A stretch of 64,000 nt of DNA from Anaerolineales bacterium (GTDB lineage: Bacteria; Chloroflexota; Anaerolineae; 4572-78; J111), in NCBI GenBank assembly GCA_015075185.1, contig JABTUW010000001.1:62001-126000 (forward strand), given 5' to 3'. Below the pieces are notes generated by a model that saw only the letters and a list, made by a program, of their open reading frames with translations, searched no databases and had not been told where the DNA came from. Numbering within the stretch: the stretch's first letter is position 1; each line of letters begins with the position of its first letter. A program made the position numbers and the translations under genes. Shown piece after piece: positions 1-9,700 of the stretch.

Positions 1-235
1 TCTGGGCAATGAAGCTGATGTAGCGATAGTGAGCCAGTTCGTCTTCGCCTTGCGTGATGGGGACAACCAGGCTGTAGAGAGTCGCCAGGATCAGGAAAAT
101 CAGCAGGACAACCCCCAAGCCGGTATAGAACGTACGGCGGGTGCTTCGAACTGTGGGACGGGGTAAGGTAAGGGCCGGAATGGGTCGGGGGGAGGGATGT
201 TTTAGCTTATGGCGCGACTGAGCGGATTTGCCCAT
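1..235 (-). CDS. Membrane protein, N-terminal part only (possible glycosyltransferase)
   Basis: The reading frame starts at ATG 235 and runs off the window edge, so only the first 78 residues are visible. They show a basic, proline-rich cytoplasmic head of about 45 residues with many Arg/Lys, one hydrophobic helix at about residues 49-67 (GVVLLIFLILATLYSLVV), then an acidic stretch, GEDELAHYRYIS. A single early helix followed by a D/E-E-x-A-H-Y motif is how many GT39/PMT-like integral membrane glycosyltransferases begin; that assignment is inferred from very little sequence. No good ribosome binding site is seen. Confidence 0.5.
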   Translation of the reverse strand, partial: MGKSAQSRHKLKHPSPRPIPALTLPRPTVRSTRRTFYTGLGVVLLIFLILATLYSLVVPITQGEDELAHYRYISFIAQ

Positions 236-347
236 AATGACGCTTATTTTAGTGACAACGAAGCGTTTGGGCTAATGAACCAACCCTGGATAGTGAGCTA
301 ATTGCTTCCATAAGAGGTATAAATCCCAAATCGGAACATTTGTTCGA

Positions 348-376
348 TTGAAAGTGAGTCTGAAACATGATAAAAT
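348..376 (+). promoter_or_regulatory. Promoter of the 51-residue orphan gene
   Basis: TTGAAA at 348-353 and TAAAAT at 371-376 are separated by exactly 17 bases, a near-consensus sigma-70 type promoter. It lies 36 bases before the ATG at 413. The next feature downstream is a short ORF followed by a terminator, so this looks like a self-contained transcript. Confidence 0.6.
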
Positions 377-412
377 GCCCCATGTGAAAAATTTCCACCG
401 AGTGGAGTGAAC

Positions 413-568
413 ATGGCCCGGCCAACCGAGCCTCGCCTGAGAAATAAAGACGCGATTATCGTTTATGCCAATGGGCGCCCGGTGACTTACTTAAATTCGC
501 CGCTGCCCGGCCTGCTGGGCTGGCTACTTCGGCTGGCAAGGCGGGTGTGGCCCACCCATAGCCTGTAA
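413..568 (+). CDS. Small orphan protein, 51 residues
   Basis: A short ORF from ATG 413 to TAA 568, preceded by GGAGTG about 5 bases upstream, with a near-consensus promoter before it and an intrinsic terminator starting right after the stop. It encodes a 51-residue basic protein: a charged first third, a middle segment DAIIVYANGRPVTYL, then a hydrophobic/amphipathic segment PLPGLLGWLLRLARRVW that could lie on a membrane. I do not recognise a family. The exact promoter-SD-ORF-terminator package argues for a real gene, but a small RNA with a chance ORF cannot be excluded. Confidence 0.5.
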   Translation: MARPTEPRLRNKDAIIVYANGRPVTYLNSPLPGLLGWLLRLARRVWPTHSL

Positions 569-600
569 CAAGCCATCCCGCGGGATGGCTTGTTTGTTTA
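569..600 (+). terminator. Intrinsic terminator after the 51-residue orphan
   Basis: A 24-base perfect palindrome at 569-592 (CAAGCCATCCCG and its complement) is followed by a T-rich tail (TTTGTTTA). It begins at the base after the stop codon of the small ORF. Confidence 0.75.
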
Positions 601-604
601 TTGC

Positions 605-639
605 AATCTCGTTCCCACACTAAGTTTGGGAACGAGATT
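605..639. repeat. Short dispersed palindrome (AATCTCGTTCCC type)
   Basis: Arms AATCTCGTTCCCA and TGGGAACGAGATT surround a short loop. A single arm of the same sequence recurs at 4131-4144, and a related hairpin is at 52238-52276, so this is a dispersed hairpin family and not a gene-specific site. Confidence 0.55.
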
Positions 640-683
640 ACGATTATAGGGTTTGAAAACATTTACAATGAAATGGAGCCAAG

Positions 684-1313
684 ATGAAGAAAGAGATTCT
701 GGTACGCAACGGCAAAAGAGTAGATATGTTGTCTCGTTCAATCAAGGAAGGCGCCGCCAGTTTGGAGAATATACCCGGTTTGATCCGGCAAGTTATCGAA
801 GAAGAGATGTGGCGCAAACACCTGCATCAAGAAACAGGCGAGGTTTTCACCTTTGATAATTTCAAAGAGTTTGTTACCGCTCCCCCACCCCAGGGCCTGG
901 GCACTAACGTCGCTACCTTAATCCGCCTGTGCGCCGACGACCCGCTGGTGGTGGATATGATAGATGAGGCGGTCCAGTTTACTCCGCCAGAATTAAGCGC
1001 GATAAGCCAATATGTCAAAAGTGAAAATGGGGACCAGCAGCACGACGGCAGAAAATACATTGCCACGGGCACTTCGCGGCAGGCCGGCCTGCGCAAGCTG
1101 CGCCAGCATGCCGAAACTAACCCAAAAGTTGAACAACTGCGCCAGGCCGTATTAGCCGGCGAAATGAGTATCAATAGAGCTTTGATCGAATCTGGGTTGC
1201 GGACCGAGCGAATTACGATTACCAGAGACCCGGAGAAAGCCGCCGAAGTGCTCAAACGTAGTTTTAGCAACGAAGAGTTACAACAACTTATCCGGCTGCT
1301 GAGGTCATATTAG
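684..1313 (+). CDS. Hypothetical protein, 209 residues
   Basis: ATG 684 is preceded by GGAGCCAAG, a usable ribosome binding site. The protein is soluble and charged, with no signal peptide or membrane helix. The middle part (about 135-175) reads GTSRQAGLRKLRQH...LAGEMSINRALIESG, which looks like a helix-turn-helix-like or ParB/KorB-like helical segment, followed by ITITRDPEKAAEVLKRSF and a helical tail. I recall similar C-terminal arrangements in uncharacterised proteins of filamentous bacteria, but no function is known to me. It stands alone and converges with the metallo-hydrolase gene, with 6 bases between the stops. Confidence 0.7.
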   Translation: MKKEILVRNGKRVDMLSRSIKEGAASLENIPGLIRQVIEEEMWRKHLHQETGEVFTFDNFKEFVTAPPPQGLGTNVATLIRLCADDPLVVDMIDEAVQFTPPELSAISQYVKSENGDQQHDGRKYIATGTSRQAGLRKLRQHAETNPKVEQLRQAVLAGEMSINRALIESGLRTERITITRDPEKAAEVLKRSFSNEELQQLIRLLRSY

Positions 1314-1319
1314 GAGAGA

Positions 1320-2654
1320 TTATTCACTATTGTTGGAGTTTAAGGCAGATAAAGCCGCATCTACATCTTTATAAATCGCAAAAAAGTCTGTCGTTCCTGA
1401 TAGTTCAAATACAAGATAAATATTCTGAGGTACGTCAACCAGCGCCAAACTGGTCACACTTTTTCTGGCGTCAACCAAAGCCCTGATACCCGCTATGGTT
1501 AACTCACCTATATTCCCCATCATTAGAATAACCTTGTTGGCTTCATGAGTTTGGAGACTATTTGCGAGGTGGTTTCTAAACTGTTCAGTGGCGTACGCCC
1601 CAAATTTTCCCGAGAGGGATATAACAATAATATCCTTTTCTAAGTGGTCCTTTATGTAAAAATCAGAGGCAGGGATGGGGTTGCTCAGATAAATTTCCAT
1701 CCCTTCTTGGGCTACCATCACTTCAGTTATCCCTTTTCTATGCCCTAGATATTCTTCCGTCTCCTGTAAGACCCGCATAATTTCGGCATCGGTTGTAGCG
1801 GGATCATGATGGAAAAGCAGCAGACGTTTTACCTTGGCCTCTCGAGCAATATCCGCGCCAATCAACGCTGAACTGTGCCCCCAATCTTCTTTAACAAACG
1901 ACTCTCGCACCGAAAACTGGGCATCAAAAATCAACACATCGGCGTTGGCATAAAAATTACTGTATTTCTTGGTATTAGTATAATCCAGGCTTTTATACTC
2001 GCTGTCCGTGGCGACAACCACAATCGCGTTGTCAGCCTCCACCCGATAAGCATAGGCCTTACCGGGGTGTTTTAGTTCCATATTGGTAATGGTGGCTCCA
2101 GCAAGCTCAATCCACGCCCCCGCTTCAAGCCGGTGAAAATTCAGTGAAGCACTGACCTGATCTAAGGGCAATGGAAAAAATTCCGGGGCCATCTGCCGGG
2201 CCAAAACATCAGGTACGTATTCATGGACATAATGAATATCGAAAACATTTCCCGGCACATGAATAGGCTTGAAGTAGAGAAGACCCTGGATATGATCCCA
2301 GTGGGTATGAGTAAAAAATAGATAGGCGTGACCTTTACCCCGGGCAAAGCCAAACTCTTTGGCCCGCTTATTGCTTTCATCCATTAAATAATCGCCAAGT
2401 TCACGTATGCCCGAACCGGCATCAAAAATGATCAAATCATCCCCAAGTTCAATCGTTACACAGGCGGTATTACCCCCTACGGTACTACCGTTAAACGATA
2501 AATTGGCCACAAATTCCCGTATCGCACCAGGATTGGAGAGGTTGACTTGCTCACGACCCGCAGCTTCAAGGGCAGCGATAATCTTCTGTTCAACCTGGTC
2601 CGGACGGAGAGGAGCCGGGATGGAGCCTCTGGTTCCCCAAAATTTCAGCAGCAT
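1320..2654 (-). CDS. Metallo-beta-lactamase fold protein fused to a STAS-like domain
   Basis: 444 residues. The first ~320 residues are a metallo-beta-lactamase fold: an N-terminal WGTRGSIP motif, FDAGSGIRELG, and the metal motif THTHWDH (H116, H118, D120, H121); this subgroup includes proteins annotated as phosphoribosyl-1,2-cyclic phosphate or tRNase Z-like hydrolases. The last ~105 residues (from about 340, DIIVISLSGKFG...) have the beta-alpha pattern of a STAS/anti-sigma-antagonist domain, with KVILMMGNIGELTIAGIRALVDA resembling the segment that carries the phosphorylatable Ser/Thr. ATG 2654 has a GAGAGAAA leader. The hydrolase fold is clear from the motif; the STAS reading is by pattern. 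Its substrate is unknown. Confidence 0.85.
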   Translation of the reverse strand: MLLKFWGTRGSIPAPLRPDQVEQKIIAALEAAGREQVNLSNPGAIREFVANLSFNGSTVGGNTACVTIELGDDLIIFDAGSGIRELGDYLMDESNKRAKEFGFARGKGHAYLFFTHTHWDHIQGLLYFKPIHVPGNVFDIHYVHEYVPDVLARQMAPEFFPLPLDQVSASLNFHRLEAGAWIELAGATITNMELKHPGKAYAYRVEADNAIVVVATDSEYKSLDYTNTKKYSNFYANADVLIFDAQFSVRESFVKEDWGHSSALIGADIAREAKVKRLLLFHHDPATTDAEIMRVLQETEEYLGHRKGITEVMVAQEGMEIYLSNPIPASDFYIKDHLEKDIIVISLSGKFGAYATEQFRNHLANSLQTHEANKVILMMGNIGELTIAGIRALVDARKSVTSLALVDVPQNIYLVFELSGTTDFFAIYKDVDAALSALNSNNSE

Positions 2655-2822
2655 AGTTTCTCTCTTGATTGGATAAATAGCATCGTGAATAGCTGCTCCT
2701 GGAATAGATTAAGATTACTGCCTGTTAATGGGCAGGCAAAAAATCTATGATGGGCAGATAATCCTTAATAATTAACTTAACATGTTAACAAAGCGTTGGC
2801 AATAGTCTAACTGTCCTGCCTT

Positions 2823-4046
2823 TCAAGTGTGATATTCAGCATTAATCTCAACATACTTATAGGAAAGGTCGCAAGTCCACACCGTTGCCTCAGCCTGGCC
2901 GACTCCCAAATCAGCCACCAGTTTAACTTCATCTGTCTCGGCCAGCCAATGATGGGCGGCGATCATATCGAACGGCAGCGGCTCACCCTGAGCGACTAAC
3001 TGAAAATCACCCAGGCGCAACGAAACTTGCGCCGGGTCAACCCTAGCTCCGCTCCGGCCAATAGCGGCCAGTGCCCGGCCCCAATTGGGATCGTTGCCAA
3101 ACAGGGCCGTTTTCATCAGGGGTGAGGTCGCTATGGTTTTGGCGGCGGCTTCGGCTTCAACTTCGCTGGCAGCGCCTCGAATGGTAATCTCGATCAGTTT
3201 TGTAGCGCCTTCACCATCACGTACCACCGCCTTAGCCAAACCACTGCACACATCGGTTAAGGCAGTCACAAACGGGGCAAAGCCGGGCGATTGCGAGTCA
3301 GAGATGAGGGCGTGGCCCGCCTCGCCGGAAGCCAAAATCAGCACCGTATCGTTGGTGCTGGTATCGCCATCCACGGTAATCCGATTAAAAGTGCATGCGA
3401 CGGCCTGTTTGAGAGCCGCCGTCAAGGCAGCCGGTTCGATGGCGGCATCGGTCACAATGACGGCCAGCATTGTCGCCAAATTGGGGTGGATCATTCCACT
3501 TCCTTTGGCCATTCCCCCCAGGTGAACCCGCTTCTCTCCGACAACTACCTGGACAAAAACCTCTTTAGGTACCAAATCGGTCGTCATGATCGCTTCTGCA
3601 ACGGCGCTCCCATACCGGCCCGCCTCAGTCAAAATAGTCTCGCTGGCTATCCGAATACCCGTTTCCAATTTATCCATGGGCATTTTTTGTCCGATGACCC
3701 CTGTGCTCATCACAAAGACACTATCGGCCGGCAGGTTGCAGGCGGTCTCAGCCCAGCGAGCCATTTGCTCGGCATCGGCCAGTCCTTGCCCACCGGTTAC
3801 AGCATTGGCATTGCCAGCGTTGATTAAAACCGCCTGCAATTTCCCTCCGGTACGCTCCATGAGAGCCAGATCGTATAAAACTGGGGCAGCTTTGAAAACA
3901 TTCGTGGTGAACACGGCAGCGGCAGTGCAGGGATGGCTGGCTAAAATCAGGGCCAGGTCGGGATTGCCTGATTGCTTTAGACCACAGGTAACGCCCACCG
4001 CTCGAAAGCCAGGCACCCGCGTCACGGCGGATTTTGGGATAGTCAT
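2823..4046 (-). CDS. argJ: Bifunctional ornithine acetyltransferase / N-acetylglutamate synthase ArgJ
   Basis: 407 residues, the usual length for ArgJ. The enzyme moves the acetyl group from N-acetylornithine to glutamate in the arginine pathway; many versions also make N-acetylglutamate from acetyl-CoA. The self-cleavage site is intact: KGSGMIHPNLATML, with Thr192 as the new N-terminal nucleophile of the beta chain. GDTSTNDTV and the NDPNWGR motif are also present. It is a lone arginine gene here; no argB, argC or argD is adjacent. No frameshift or unusual composition was seen. Confidence 0.95.
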   Translation of the reverse strand: MTIPKSAVTRVPGFRAVGVTCGLKQSGNPDLALILASHPCTAAAVFTTNVFKAAPVLYDLALMERTGGKLQAVLINAGNANAVTGGQGLADAEQMARWAETACNLPADSVFVMSTGVIGQKMPMDKLETGIRIASETILTEAGRYGSAVAEAIMTTDLVPKEVFVQVVVGEKRVHLGGMAKGSGMIHPNLATMLAVIVTDAAIEPAALTAALKQAVACTFNRITVDGDTSTNDTVLILASGEAGHALISDSQSPGFAPFVTALTDVCSGLAKAVVRDGEGATKLIEITIRGAASEVEAEAAAKTIATSPLMKTALFGNDPNWGRALAAIGRSGARVDPAQVSLRLGDFQLVAQGEPLPFDMIAAHHWLAETDEVKLVADLGVGQAEATVWTCDLSYKYVEINAEYHT

Positions 4047-4196
4047 TACTTAGGCTCCAATTGTCAAAATTCCTTCCGATTTTATCACAAATTTTCTTTA
4101 TCGCCTAGCCCACAGAATTAATTGCGGTTCAATCTCGTTCCCCAACTGACGTGTAACGTGAAAAGCCTGATTTTCGATTCAATTATCGCGCCTTGG

Positions 4197-4225
4197 TTGA
4201 CGAGGGCCAAGCTTCGTGCTATACT
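4197..4225 (+). promoter_or_regulatory. Promoter of trpB2
   Basis: TTGACG (4197-4202) and TATACT (4220-4225) are separated by 17 bases. The expected start of transcription is near 4232, giving a leader of about 110 bases before the ATG at 4341. Confidence 0.6.
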
Positions 4226-4233
4226 CTGCCTCA

Positions 4234-4250
4234 GTTGATAGGATATCAAC
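4234..4250 (+). promoter_or_regulatory. Palindrome at the trpB2 transcription start (possible operator)
   Basis: GTTGATA-GGA-TATCAAC is a 7-base perfect inverted repeat with a 3-base centre, placed over the predicted transcription start of trpB2. The position suits a repressor site. It is followed by a T run, so a weak leader hairpin is the alternative reading. Confidence 0.35.
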
Positions 4251-4340
4251 TATCTTTTTTCGCCCACTTCTTTTTCCCCTTGACGCTGGCAGCATTTGAG
4301 ACGCAGCTCATAATTTTTATCATTTATACAAGGAGATTGT

Positions 4341-5702
4341 ATGGATACGGTCAAATATCTTTTGTCTGAGGATCGCATGCCCCGCGCCTGGTACAACATC
4401 CAGGCTGATTTGCACCAACCTGCGCCGCCGGTGCTCCACCCCGGTACAGGGCAGCCTGTTGGCCCCGACGACCTGGCTCCTCTTTTCCCGATGGCGCTCA
4501 TCTTGCAAGAGGTCAGCACCGAACAATACATTGAAATTCCCGAAGAAGTTCGCTCTATTTACCGGCAGTGGCGACCTTCGCCGCTCTATCGGGCGCGGCG
4601 GTTGGAAAAGGCCCTGGATACTCCGGCTCGGATCTACTATAAATACGAGGGAGTTAGCCCGGCTGGCTCGCACAAACCCAACACGGCCGTGCCGCAAGCT
4701 TACTACAACAAGATGGAGGGGGTCAAGCGGCTGTCTACGGAAACAGGGGCCGGCCAGTGGGGCTCTTCCTTGGCTATGGCCTGTGCTTTCTTTGGCCTGG
4801 AATGCAAGGTTTTTATGGTGCGGGTGAGCTATGATCAAAAGCCCTATCGCCGGGGGTTGATTGAGGCTTACGGCGCCCAGGTAACGGCCAGCCCCAGCAG
4901 CGAAACCAATACCGGGCGGGCCATTTTGGCCGAACATCCTGACTCGACCGGCTCTCTGGGTATTGCCATTTCAGAGGCGGTTGAGGTAGCAGCAACCGAT
5001 CCTGACACCAACTACAGCCTGGGCAGCGTGCTCAATCATGTCCTGATGCACCAAACCATTATTGGGTTGGAAGCGCTGGAACAGATGGAGATGGCCGGCG
5101 ATTATCCCGATGTGCTGGTCGGCTGCACTGGCGGCGGCTCGAATTTTTCGGGCCTGACCTTCCCCTTTATTGGGCGCAAATTGCGCGGCGAAGGGGATGT
5201 CCGGGTTGTCGCCGTTGAGCCAGTGGCTTGCCCCAGTCTGACCAAAGGCCGTTACGCTTATGATTTTGGCGATACCGGCCATCTGACGCCGTTGGTAAAA
5301 ATGCACACCCTGGGCAGCACTTTTGTGCCTCCTGGAATTCACGCAGGCGGCCTGCGCTATCATGGCATGGCTCCCCTGGTCAGCCATCTGTTGCGGCAGG
5401 GGCACATCGAGGCAATAGCGGTGGAGCAGCTCGACGCCTTTGCCGCCGGCGTTCAATTTACCCGAACCGAAGGGATTCTGCCCGCTCCTGAGGCCAACCA
5501 TGCCATCGCCGCGGCAATCAGAGAAGCGCTGCGCTGCAAGGAAGAGGGCACGAGCCGGGCGATTCTGTTTAACCTGTCCGGTCACGGCCACTTTGATATG
5601 CAAGCCTATCTTGATTACGCCGCCGGAAAGCTGCAAAACTACGAGTACCCTGCCGAGGAAATCGCCATGGCATTGGCCGGGCTGCCAACTGTTGCTGCTT
5701 GA
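4341..5702 (+). CDS. trpB: Tryptophan synthase beta chain, TrpB2 type
   Basis: 453 residues, longer than classical TrpB (~400) and typical of the TrpB2 subgroup. This PLP enzyme condenses indole with serine to make tryptophan. The cofactor lysine is K112 in [19 protein letters not shown] and the phosphate-binding glycine loop GCTGGGSNF (about residue 260) are present. ATG 4341 follows AAGGAGATTGT, a strong ribosome binding site. There is no trpA or other trp gene nearby, which is common for TrpB2; such proteins are thought to salvage indole or to work on a related substrate, and that is family knowledge and not shown here. Transcription appears monocistronic (promoter 4197, terminator 5725). 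Confidence 0.93.
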   Translation: MDTVKYLLSEDRMPRAWYNIQADLHQPAPPVLHPGTGQPVGPDDLAPLFPMALILQEVSTEQYIEIPEEVRSIYRQWRPSPLYRARRLEKALDTPARIYYKYEGVSPAGSHKPNTAVPQAYYNKMEGVKRLSTETGAGQWGSSLAMACAFFGLECKVFMVRVSYDQKPYRRGLIEAYGAQVTASPSSETNTGRAILAEHPDSTGSLGIAISEAVEVAATDPDTNYSLGSVLNHVLMHQTIIGLEALEQMEMAGDYPDVLVGCTGGGSNFSGLTFPFIGRKLRGEGDVRVVAVEPVACPSLTKGRYAYDFGDTGHLTPLVKMHTLGSTFVPPGIHAGGLRYHGMAPLVSHLLRQGHIEAIAVEQLDAFAAGVQFTRTEGILPAPEANHAIAAAIREALRCKEEGTSRAILFNLSGHGHFDMQAYLDYAAGKLQNYEYPAEEIAMALAGLPTVAA

Positions 5703-5724
5703 GTGTGGTTATATGCTGGTAAAC

Positions 5725-5758
5725 AAAAAAGGGATGTGGCTGGTCACGTCCCTTTTTT
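5725..5758 (+). terminator. Intrinsic terminator after trpB2
   Basis: AAAAAAGGGATGTG and CACGTCCCTTTTTT pair with one wobble around a 6-base loop. Runs of A before and T after make it workable in both directions, and it could also serve the converging response regulator gene. Confidence 0.75.
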
Positions 5759-5761
5759 AAT

Positions 5762-5914
5762 AACCTAAGTTCGGAATTAGCTCGAAAATCACCCTTCGAT
5801 ACGGGCTAACGCCCTACTCAGGATGATTTTCGGCAAATGATCGCATCCTGAGTAGCGCGAAACGAAGTGGAGCGCGTATCGAAGGGTGCGATTAAGAAAA
5901 CTTCGAATTCAGGT
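5762..5914. repeat. Dispersed palindromic element, family A copy 1
   Basis: About 150 bases built of inverted segments: ACCCTTCGATACGGGC, CTACTCAGGATGATTTTCGG, then the complements CATCCTGAGTAG and GTATCGAAGGGT. Outer ends AACCTAAGTTCGGA and TTCGAATTCAGGT are imperfect inverted repeats. Related copies lie at 12591-12737, 36322-36483 and 56104-56305. It has no coding content and looks like a non-autonomous mobile palindrome. Confidence 0.7.
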
Positions 5915-5954
5915 CAATAGGATAATATTTTGCTCTGAAAAGGTGTGAAAACTG

Positions 5955-6776
5955 TCAAGGCATTTGGAGTACGTAACCACGCTTTCGGACAGTATGAATC
6001 AAGCCAGAGGCGGGAATAATCCTCTTGATTTTATTCCGCAGACGGCTAACATGAGGCCGGATGATATTCTGAGCTTCTCGTTCATTGGTACTGTAACCCC
6101 ACCCCAATTCAATTAAATCACGGCAGGATAACACTTTGTCTGGACACATCATTAAGCTGGCCAAAACCACCGTTTCGCCTTCGGTAAGCGGGAGAGGTTG
6201 CGTCCCTTCGGCAGCAATCATTAACAATCGTTTCTGGCGATCAAGCTTGAGCGGGTGCAAATGCAAAATGTCCTGAACATCAAAGGGGATTGAAGCCGCG
6301 TTTAGGGGCGGATCAGCCTGGCGCAGTACTTCCAGGGCTTCGCCCATTACCTGGACCAGTCGCTGACGCTGGATCTGCCCGACCCGTTTTTCCAGAGAGC
6401 GGGTGACAGCCTGCGCAATCTCTTGAATACTGGCCGGTTTCTGCAAATAATCTACCACCTCTGATTTCACCGCAGCAATAGCGCTTTCCAGCGTAGCGTG
6501 GCCGGTCAGGATGATAATCAACAACTCGGGGTGCAACTGACGGGCGCGAAGCATTAACTCAAGCCCATCCATGCCGGGCATGCGCAGGTCTAGCACCATT
6601 AAATCAAAAAGTGTATGTTGCAGCATCCCCAACGCTTCCTGGCCCGTGCTCGCTTCTGCCACGGTGTAGCCCAGTAAGTTTAAGGCCCGCCCCAGAGCCG
6701 AACGAATATTGGGTTCATCATCTACAATCAACAGGTGTGCGCCCGGCTTAGTGGGTTGAGAAGTAGGTATTGTCAT
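5955..6776 (-). CDS. Two-component response regulator (receiver plus winged helix)
   Basis: 273 residues from ATG 6776, chosen because GGAGGTTAGAG sits just before it; the open frame extends 57 bases further upstream without such a site. Residues ~10-130 are a receiver domain (LLIVDDEPN, LMVLDLRMPGMDG with the phospho-accepting Asp, then a conserved Thr and Lys). A linker of ~50 residues leads to a C-terminal OmpR/PhoB-type winged helix (PLTEGETVVLASLM...HVSRLRNKIK...TVRKRGYVL). The gene overlaps the end of the upstream kinase by 29 bases, so they are probably co-translated and form a cognate pair. Target genes are unknown. Confidence 0.9.
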   Translation of the reverse strand: MTIPTSQPTKPGAHLLIVDDEPNIRSALGRALNLLGYTVAEASTGQEALGMLQHTLFDLMVLDLRMPGMDGLELMLRARQLHPELLIIILTGHATLESAIAAVKSEVVDYLQKPASIQEIAQAVTRSLEKRVGQIQRQRLVQVMGEALEVLRQADPPLNAASIPFDVQDILHLHPLKLDRQKRLLMIAAEGTQPLPLTEGETVVLASLMMCPDKVLSCRDLIELGWGYSTNEREAQNIIRPHVSRLRNKIKRIIPASGLIHTVRKRGYVLQMP

Positions 6777-9700
6777 CTCTAACCTCCAGTATAGGCACAT
6801 TGGGTAACGTAACGGTAAAGGCAACGCCTTCATTACTTCCCAAGTTTTCTACGGTGATAGAACCGCCATGCTGGCGGACTAAATTATGGCTGACCCAGAG
6901 ACCCAGGCCGCTGCCCTCAAGTTTGGTGGTAAAAAAAGGTTCAAAAATATGCGGCAGAATATCCGGAGCTATGGGAGAACCGCTGTTGACAATGGATACA
7001 ATAACTTGATCTGGTGTAGAATGTACGGAAATCTGCAACTGCCCGTGGGCCGGAGTCGCTTCGATAGCGTTAATGATCAGATTTAGAAAAACCTGGGTTA
7101 GTTGGTCTGGCACAGCGAAGACCGGGGCCACCTCTTGCCACTCGGTGGTCAGTTCAATCTGATTTTGTTTAAGCTGTCTCTGGGCCAGCAGGAGAATTTC
7201 CTGCAACAAATCAGTTACAAAGACCTTACGTCGCAAAACGGGCCACGGGCGGGCCAAGTTAAGAATGCGCCGGGTAATCTCATTGAGGCGCTCCACCTCC
7301 TGGCGGATGATCTGCAAGAATTTCTTATCTTCACCCGGTTCCAGTGAAAAATCCAACATCAAATCCAGGTGGGTGCGCATAGATTGGAGCGGGTTGTTAA
7401 TTTCGTGGGTCAGCGCAGCCGATAACCTACCCAAAGCAGCCAGCCGTTCCGAGCGCATCGCCTGTTCTTCCATTTGCTTCCGTTCGGTGATATTGCGCAC
7501 AATGCCCAACACTTCGTCAGGCCCGCTGACCACCAGGCGCGTTTCATAATCCTGGGTATAGTGAGGCAGCGACCAGCGGAACTCAAAAACCTGGGTAACG
7601 CCGGAGTCGAGGGCCCATTCCAAATGTTCAAGCATGAGGCCGGCAATTTCAGCAGGCAGCACTTCGGGCAAGTTTTGCCCCACCTCTACCTGGGCTGGCC
7701 AGGCAGAATCTGCCTCATTGCCCCGCCGATAATCCAGAACCTGCCCCGTCCGGGTCACCCGAAACATCACGTCAGGAATCGCGTTGAGCAGGGCGCGCTG
7801 CCTGGTTTCGCTCTGGCGCAGTTCAGCTTCGGTTTTGATGCGTTCTTTTATTTCTCGCTGGGCTTGATCGTAGAGCCGAGCATGTTCCAGGGCAACGGCC
7901 GCCTGTTGGGCAATTCCCTGGCATAAAGCCATCTCCTCAAGGGTAAAATGGCGTTTGTACCGGCTTTCCCATAACTCGGCAAAGGCAATAACCCGCCCTC
8001 TGTGCCGCAGGGGAATGTTCAGGATAGTATTAGCCCCAAACTGGCGCAAATGGTGCCACCTTGAGCCGTGCTCATCCACCTCATCCACATGAATTTCCTC
8101 GGCCTGATTAGCCAGCAACCTCTCAAAGTCAGCCGAAAAGTCGCGGGGCAACGGGTAAGTTGCTCCCAGATCAGACACCCGTTCCTGGGCTGAAGCATAC
8201 GGGCTAAAATATTCAGCCACAACAGTGGAAGTCATCTTTTCTGCGTTGTAATCACAAATATAGGCACTGCTCGCCTCCACCGCTCGCCCCATCTGCTCAG
8301 CAACGTGCTTCAAGACCGTATCCAGTTCCAGGGAAGATGAAATTATGGTTGAGGCTTCTTGAAGGGCGGTCTGCTCTTTGAGCCGCTGTTTAACTTCGGC
8401 AAAAAGCTGAGCATTCTGGACCGCCCCGGCTGCCTGATTGGCCAACATCTGGGCCAGGGCAATTTCTTGATTGGTGAAGACCCGTTCCGAAGGGGCATCC
8501 ATAATCTGAAGCAGGCCGACTACCTGGCCTTGAAACTCCATCGGCAGCATCAATAGACTCTTCACCTTTATTTCTTGCATATAGGCTAATTCGATCGAAG
8601 CCACATCCTTTTGGCTTAAGGTCATCTGGAATGCTTGTCGCTCGATCAAGACTCGTTTGGACAAGACTAGTTCAGCCAGGGGGTAAGTCAACGGCCATTC
8701 ATCTCGCCAATGGGATAAACCATACTTGCCAATTACCACGATGGTATCGGCAGTTTGATCCCACTGACAAATGACACAGCCGATCACGGCCAATAGATTA
8801 GTCAATTCGTGGGCGAACGTGTCAAGGATAAACGGCAAATCCAGGCTGCTGGCCAGTGTCGCCCCGGCGTATTGCAGCGTAAGCAGCTCCGCATTACGTT
8901 GGATAATCTCAACCTCGACCTGCCGGCGCGCCGCCAATTCCTGCCGGACCTGATTGTATAATTGAGCATTTTCCAAAGCAATGGCCGCGGCAGAGGCCAG
9001 AGGCTGCAGGCGGTCCACATCCCTGGCCGAAAATTTATGGGGTACATCTCCATCAAGCTGGAGCAAGCCAAAAACACGTTCTTTGGAATAGATCGGCACG
9101 CCCATATAAGACTTGATCCAGGCGGACTTTTCCAGTTTAATCCAATGCGGATTTTTGGCTGTGTCGGGAATAAGCAGCGGCTGGCGGGTACGGATTATTT
9201 TAGCCAGTAAAGGAAAATCCCTAAGTGGCTGCTGCACGTTAGCCACCACTTCCTCATAATCAAACTCCTGGTACCCCTGCCAGCGGACAATCCGTAACGT
9301 ATTATCATCCTCCAACAAGCTAATGTTGGCCGTATTATAAGGTACCAGCCGCTGCATTTGGCGCAAAATTTCATCTAAAACCGCTTCAGGATTGGTTGGA
9401 GCAACCAACGCCAGATAAACTTCGCGCAGGGTCTCGGCCAGCAGCCGCTGCTCTTGTTCGGCGGCTAACAGACGTTCACGCTCTTCGGCAGCCTGCTTGC
9501 GTTCGGTAATATCAAAAGCTGTCCCTAACACTGCCGGTCGCCCCTTGAATTCAATCAACGCTCCGGTAAAGTCAAGCCAGCGCTCCTCGCCCCCTTTGGT
9601 TAAAATTTTAAGCTCGTAACGGGCCGGCACCACCTCCCCCCGCTGGCGCGCCATTCCTTGGGTCTTAATAAATTCACGAAAATCAGGATGAATAATATCC

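Noticed and set aside
4131..4147. CAATCTCGTTCCCCAAC as an argJ leader or operator
   Set aside because: It is an arm of the dispersed 605-639 palindrome type and not specific.
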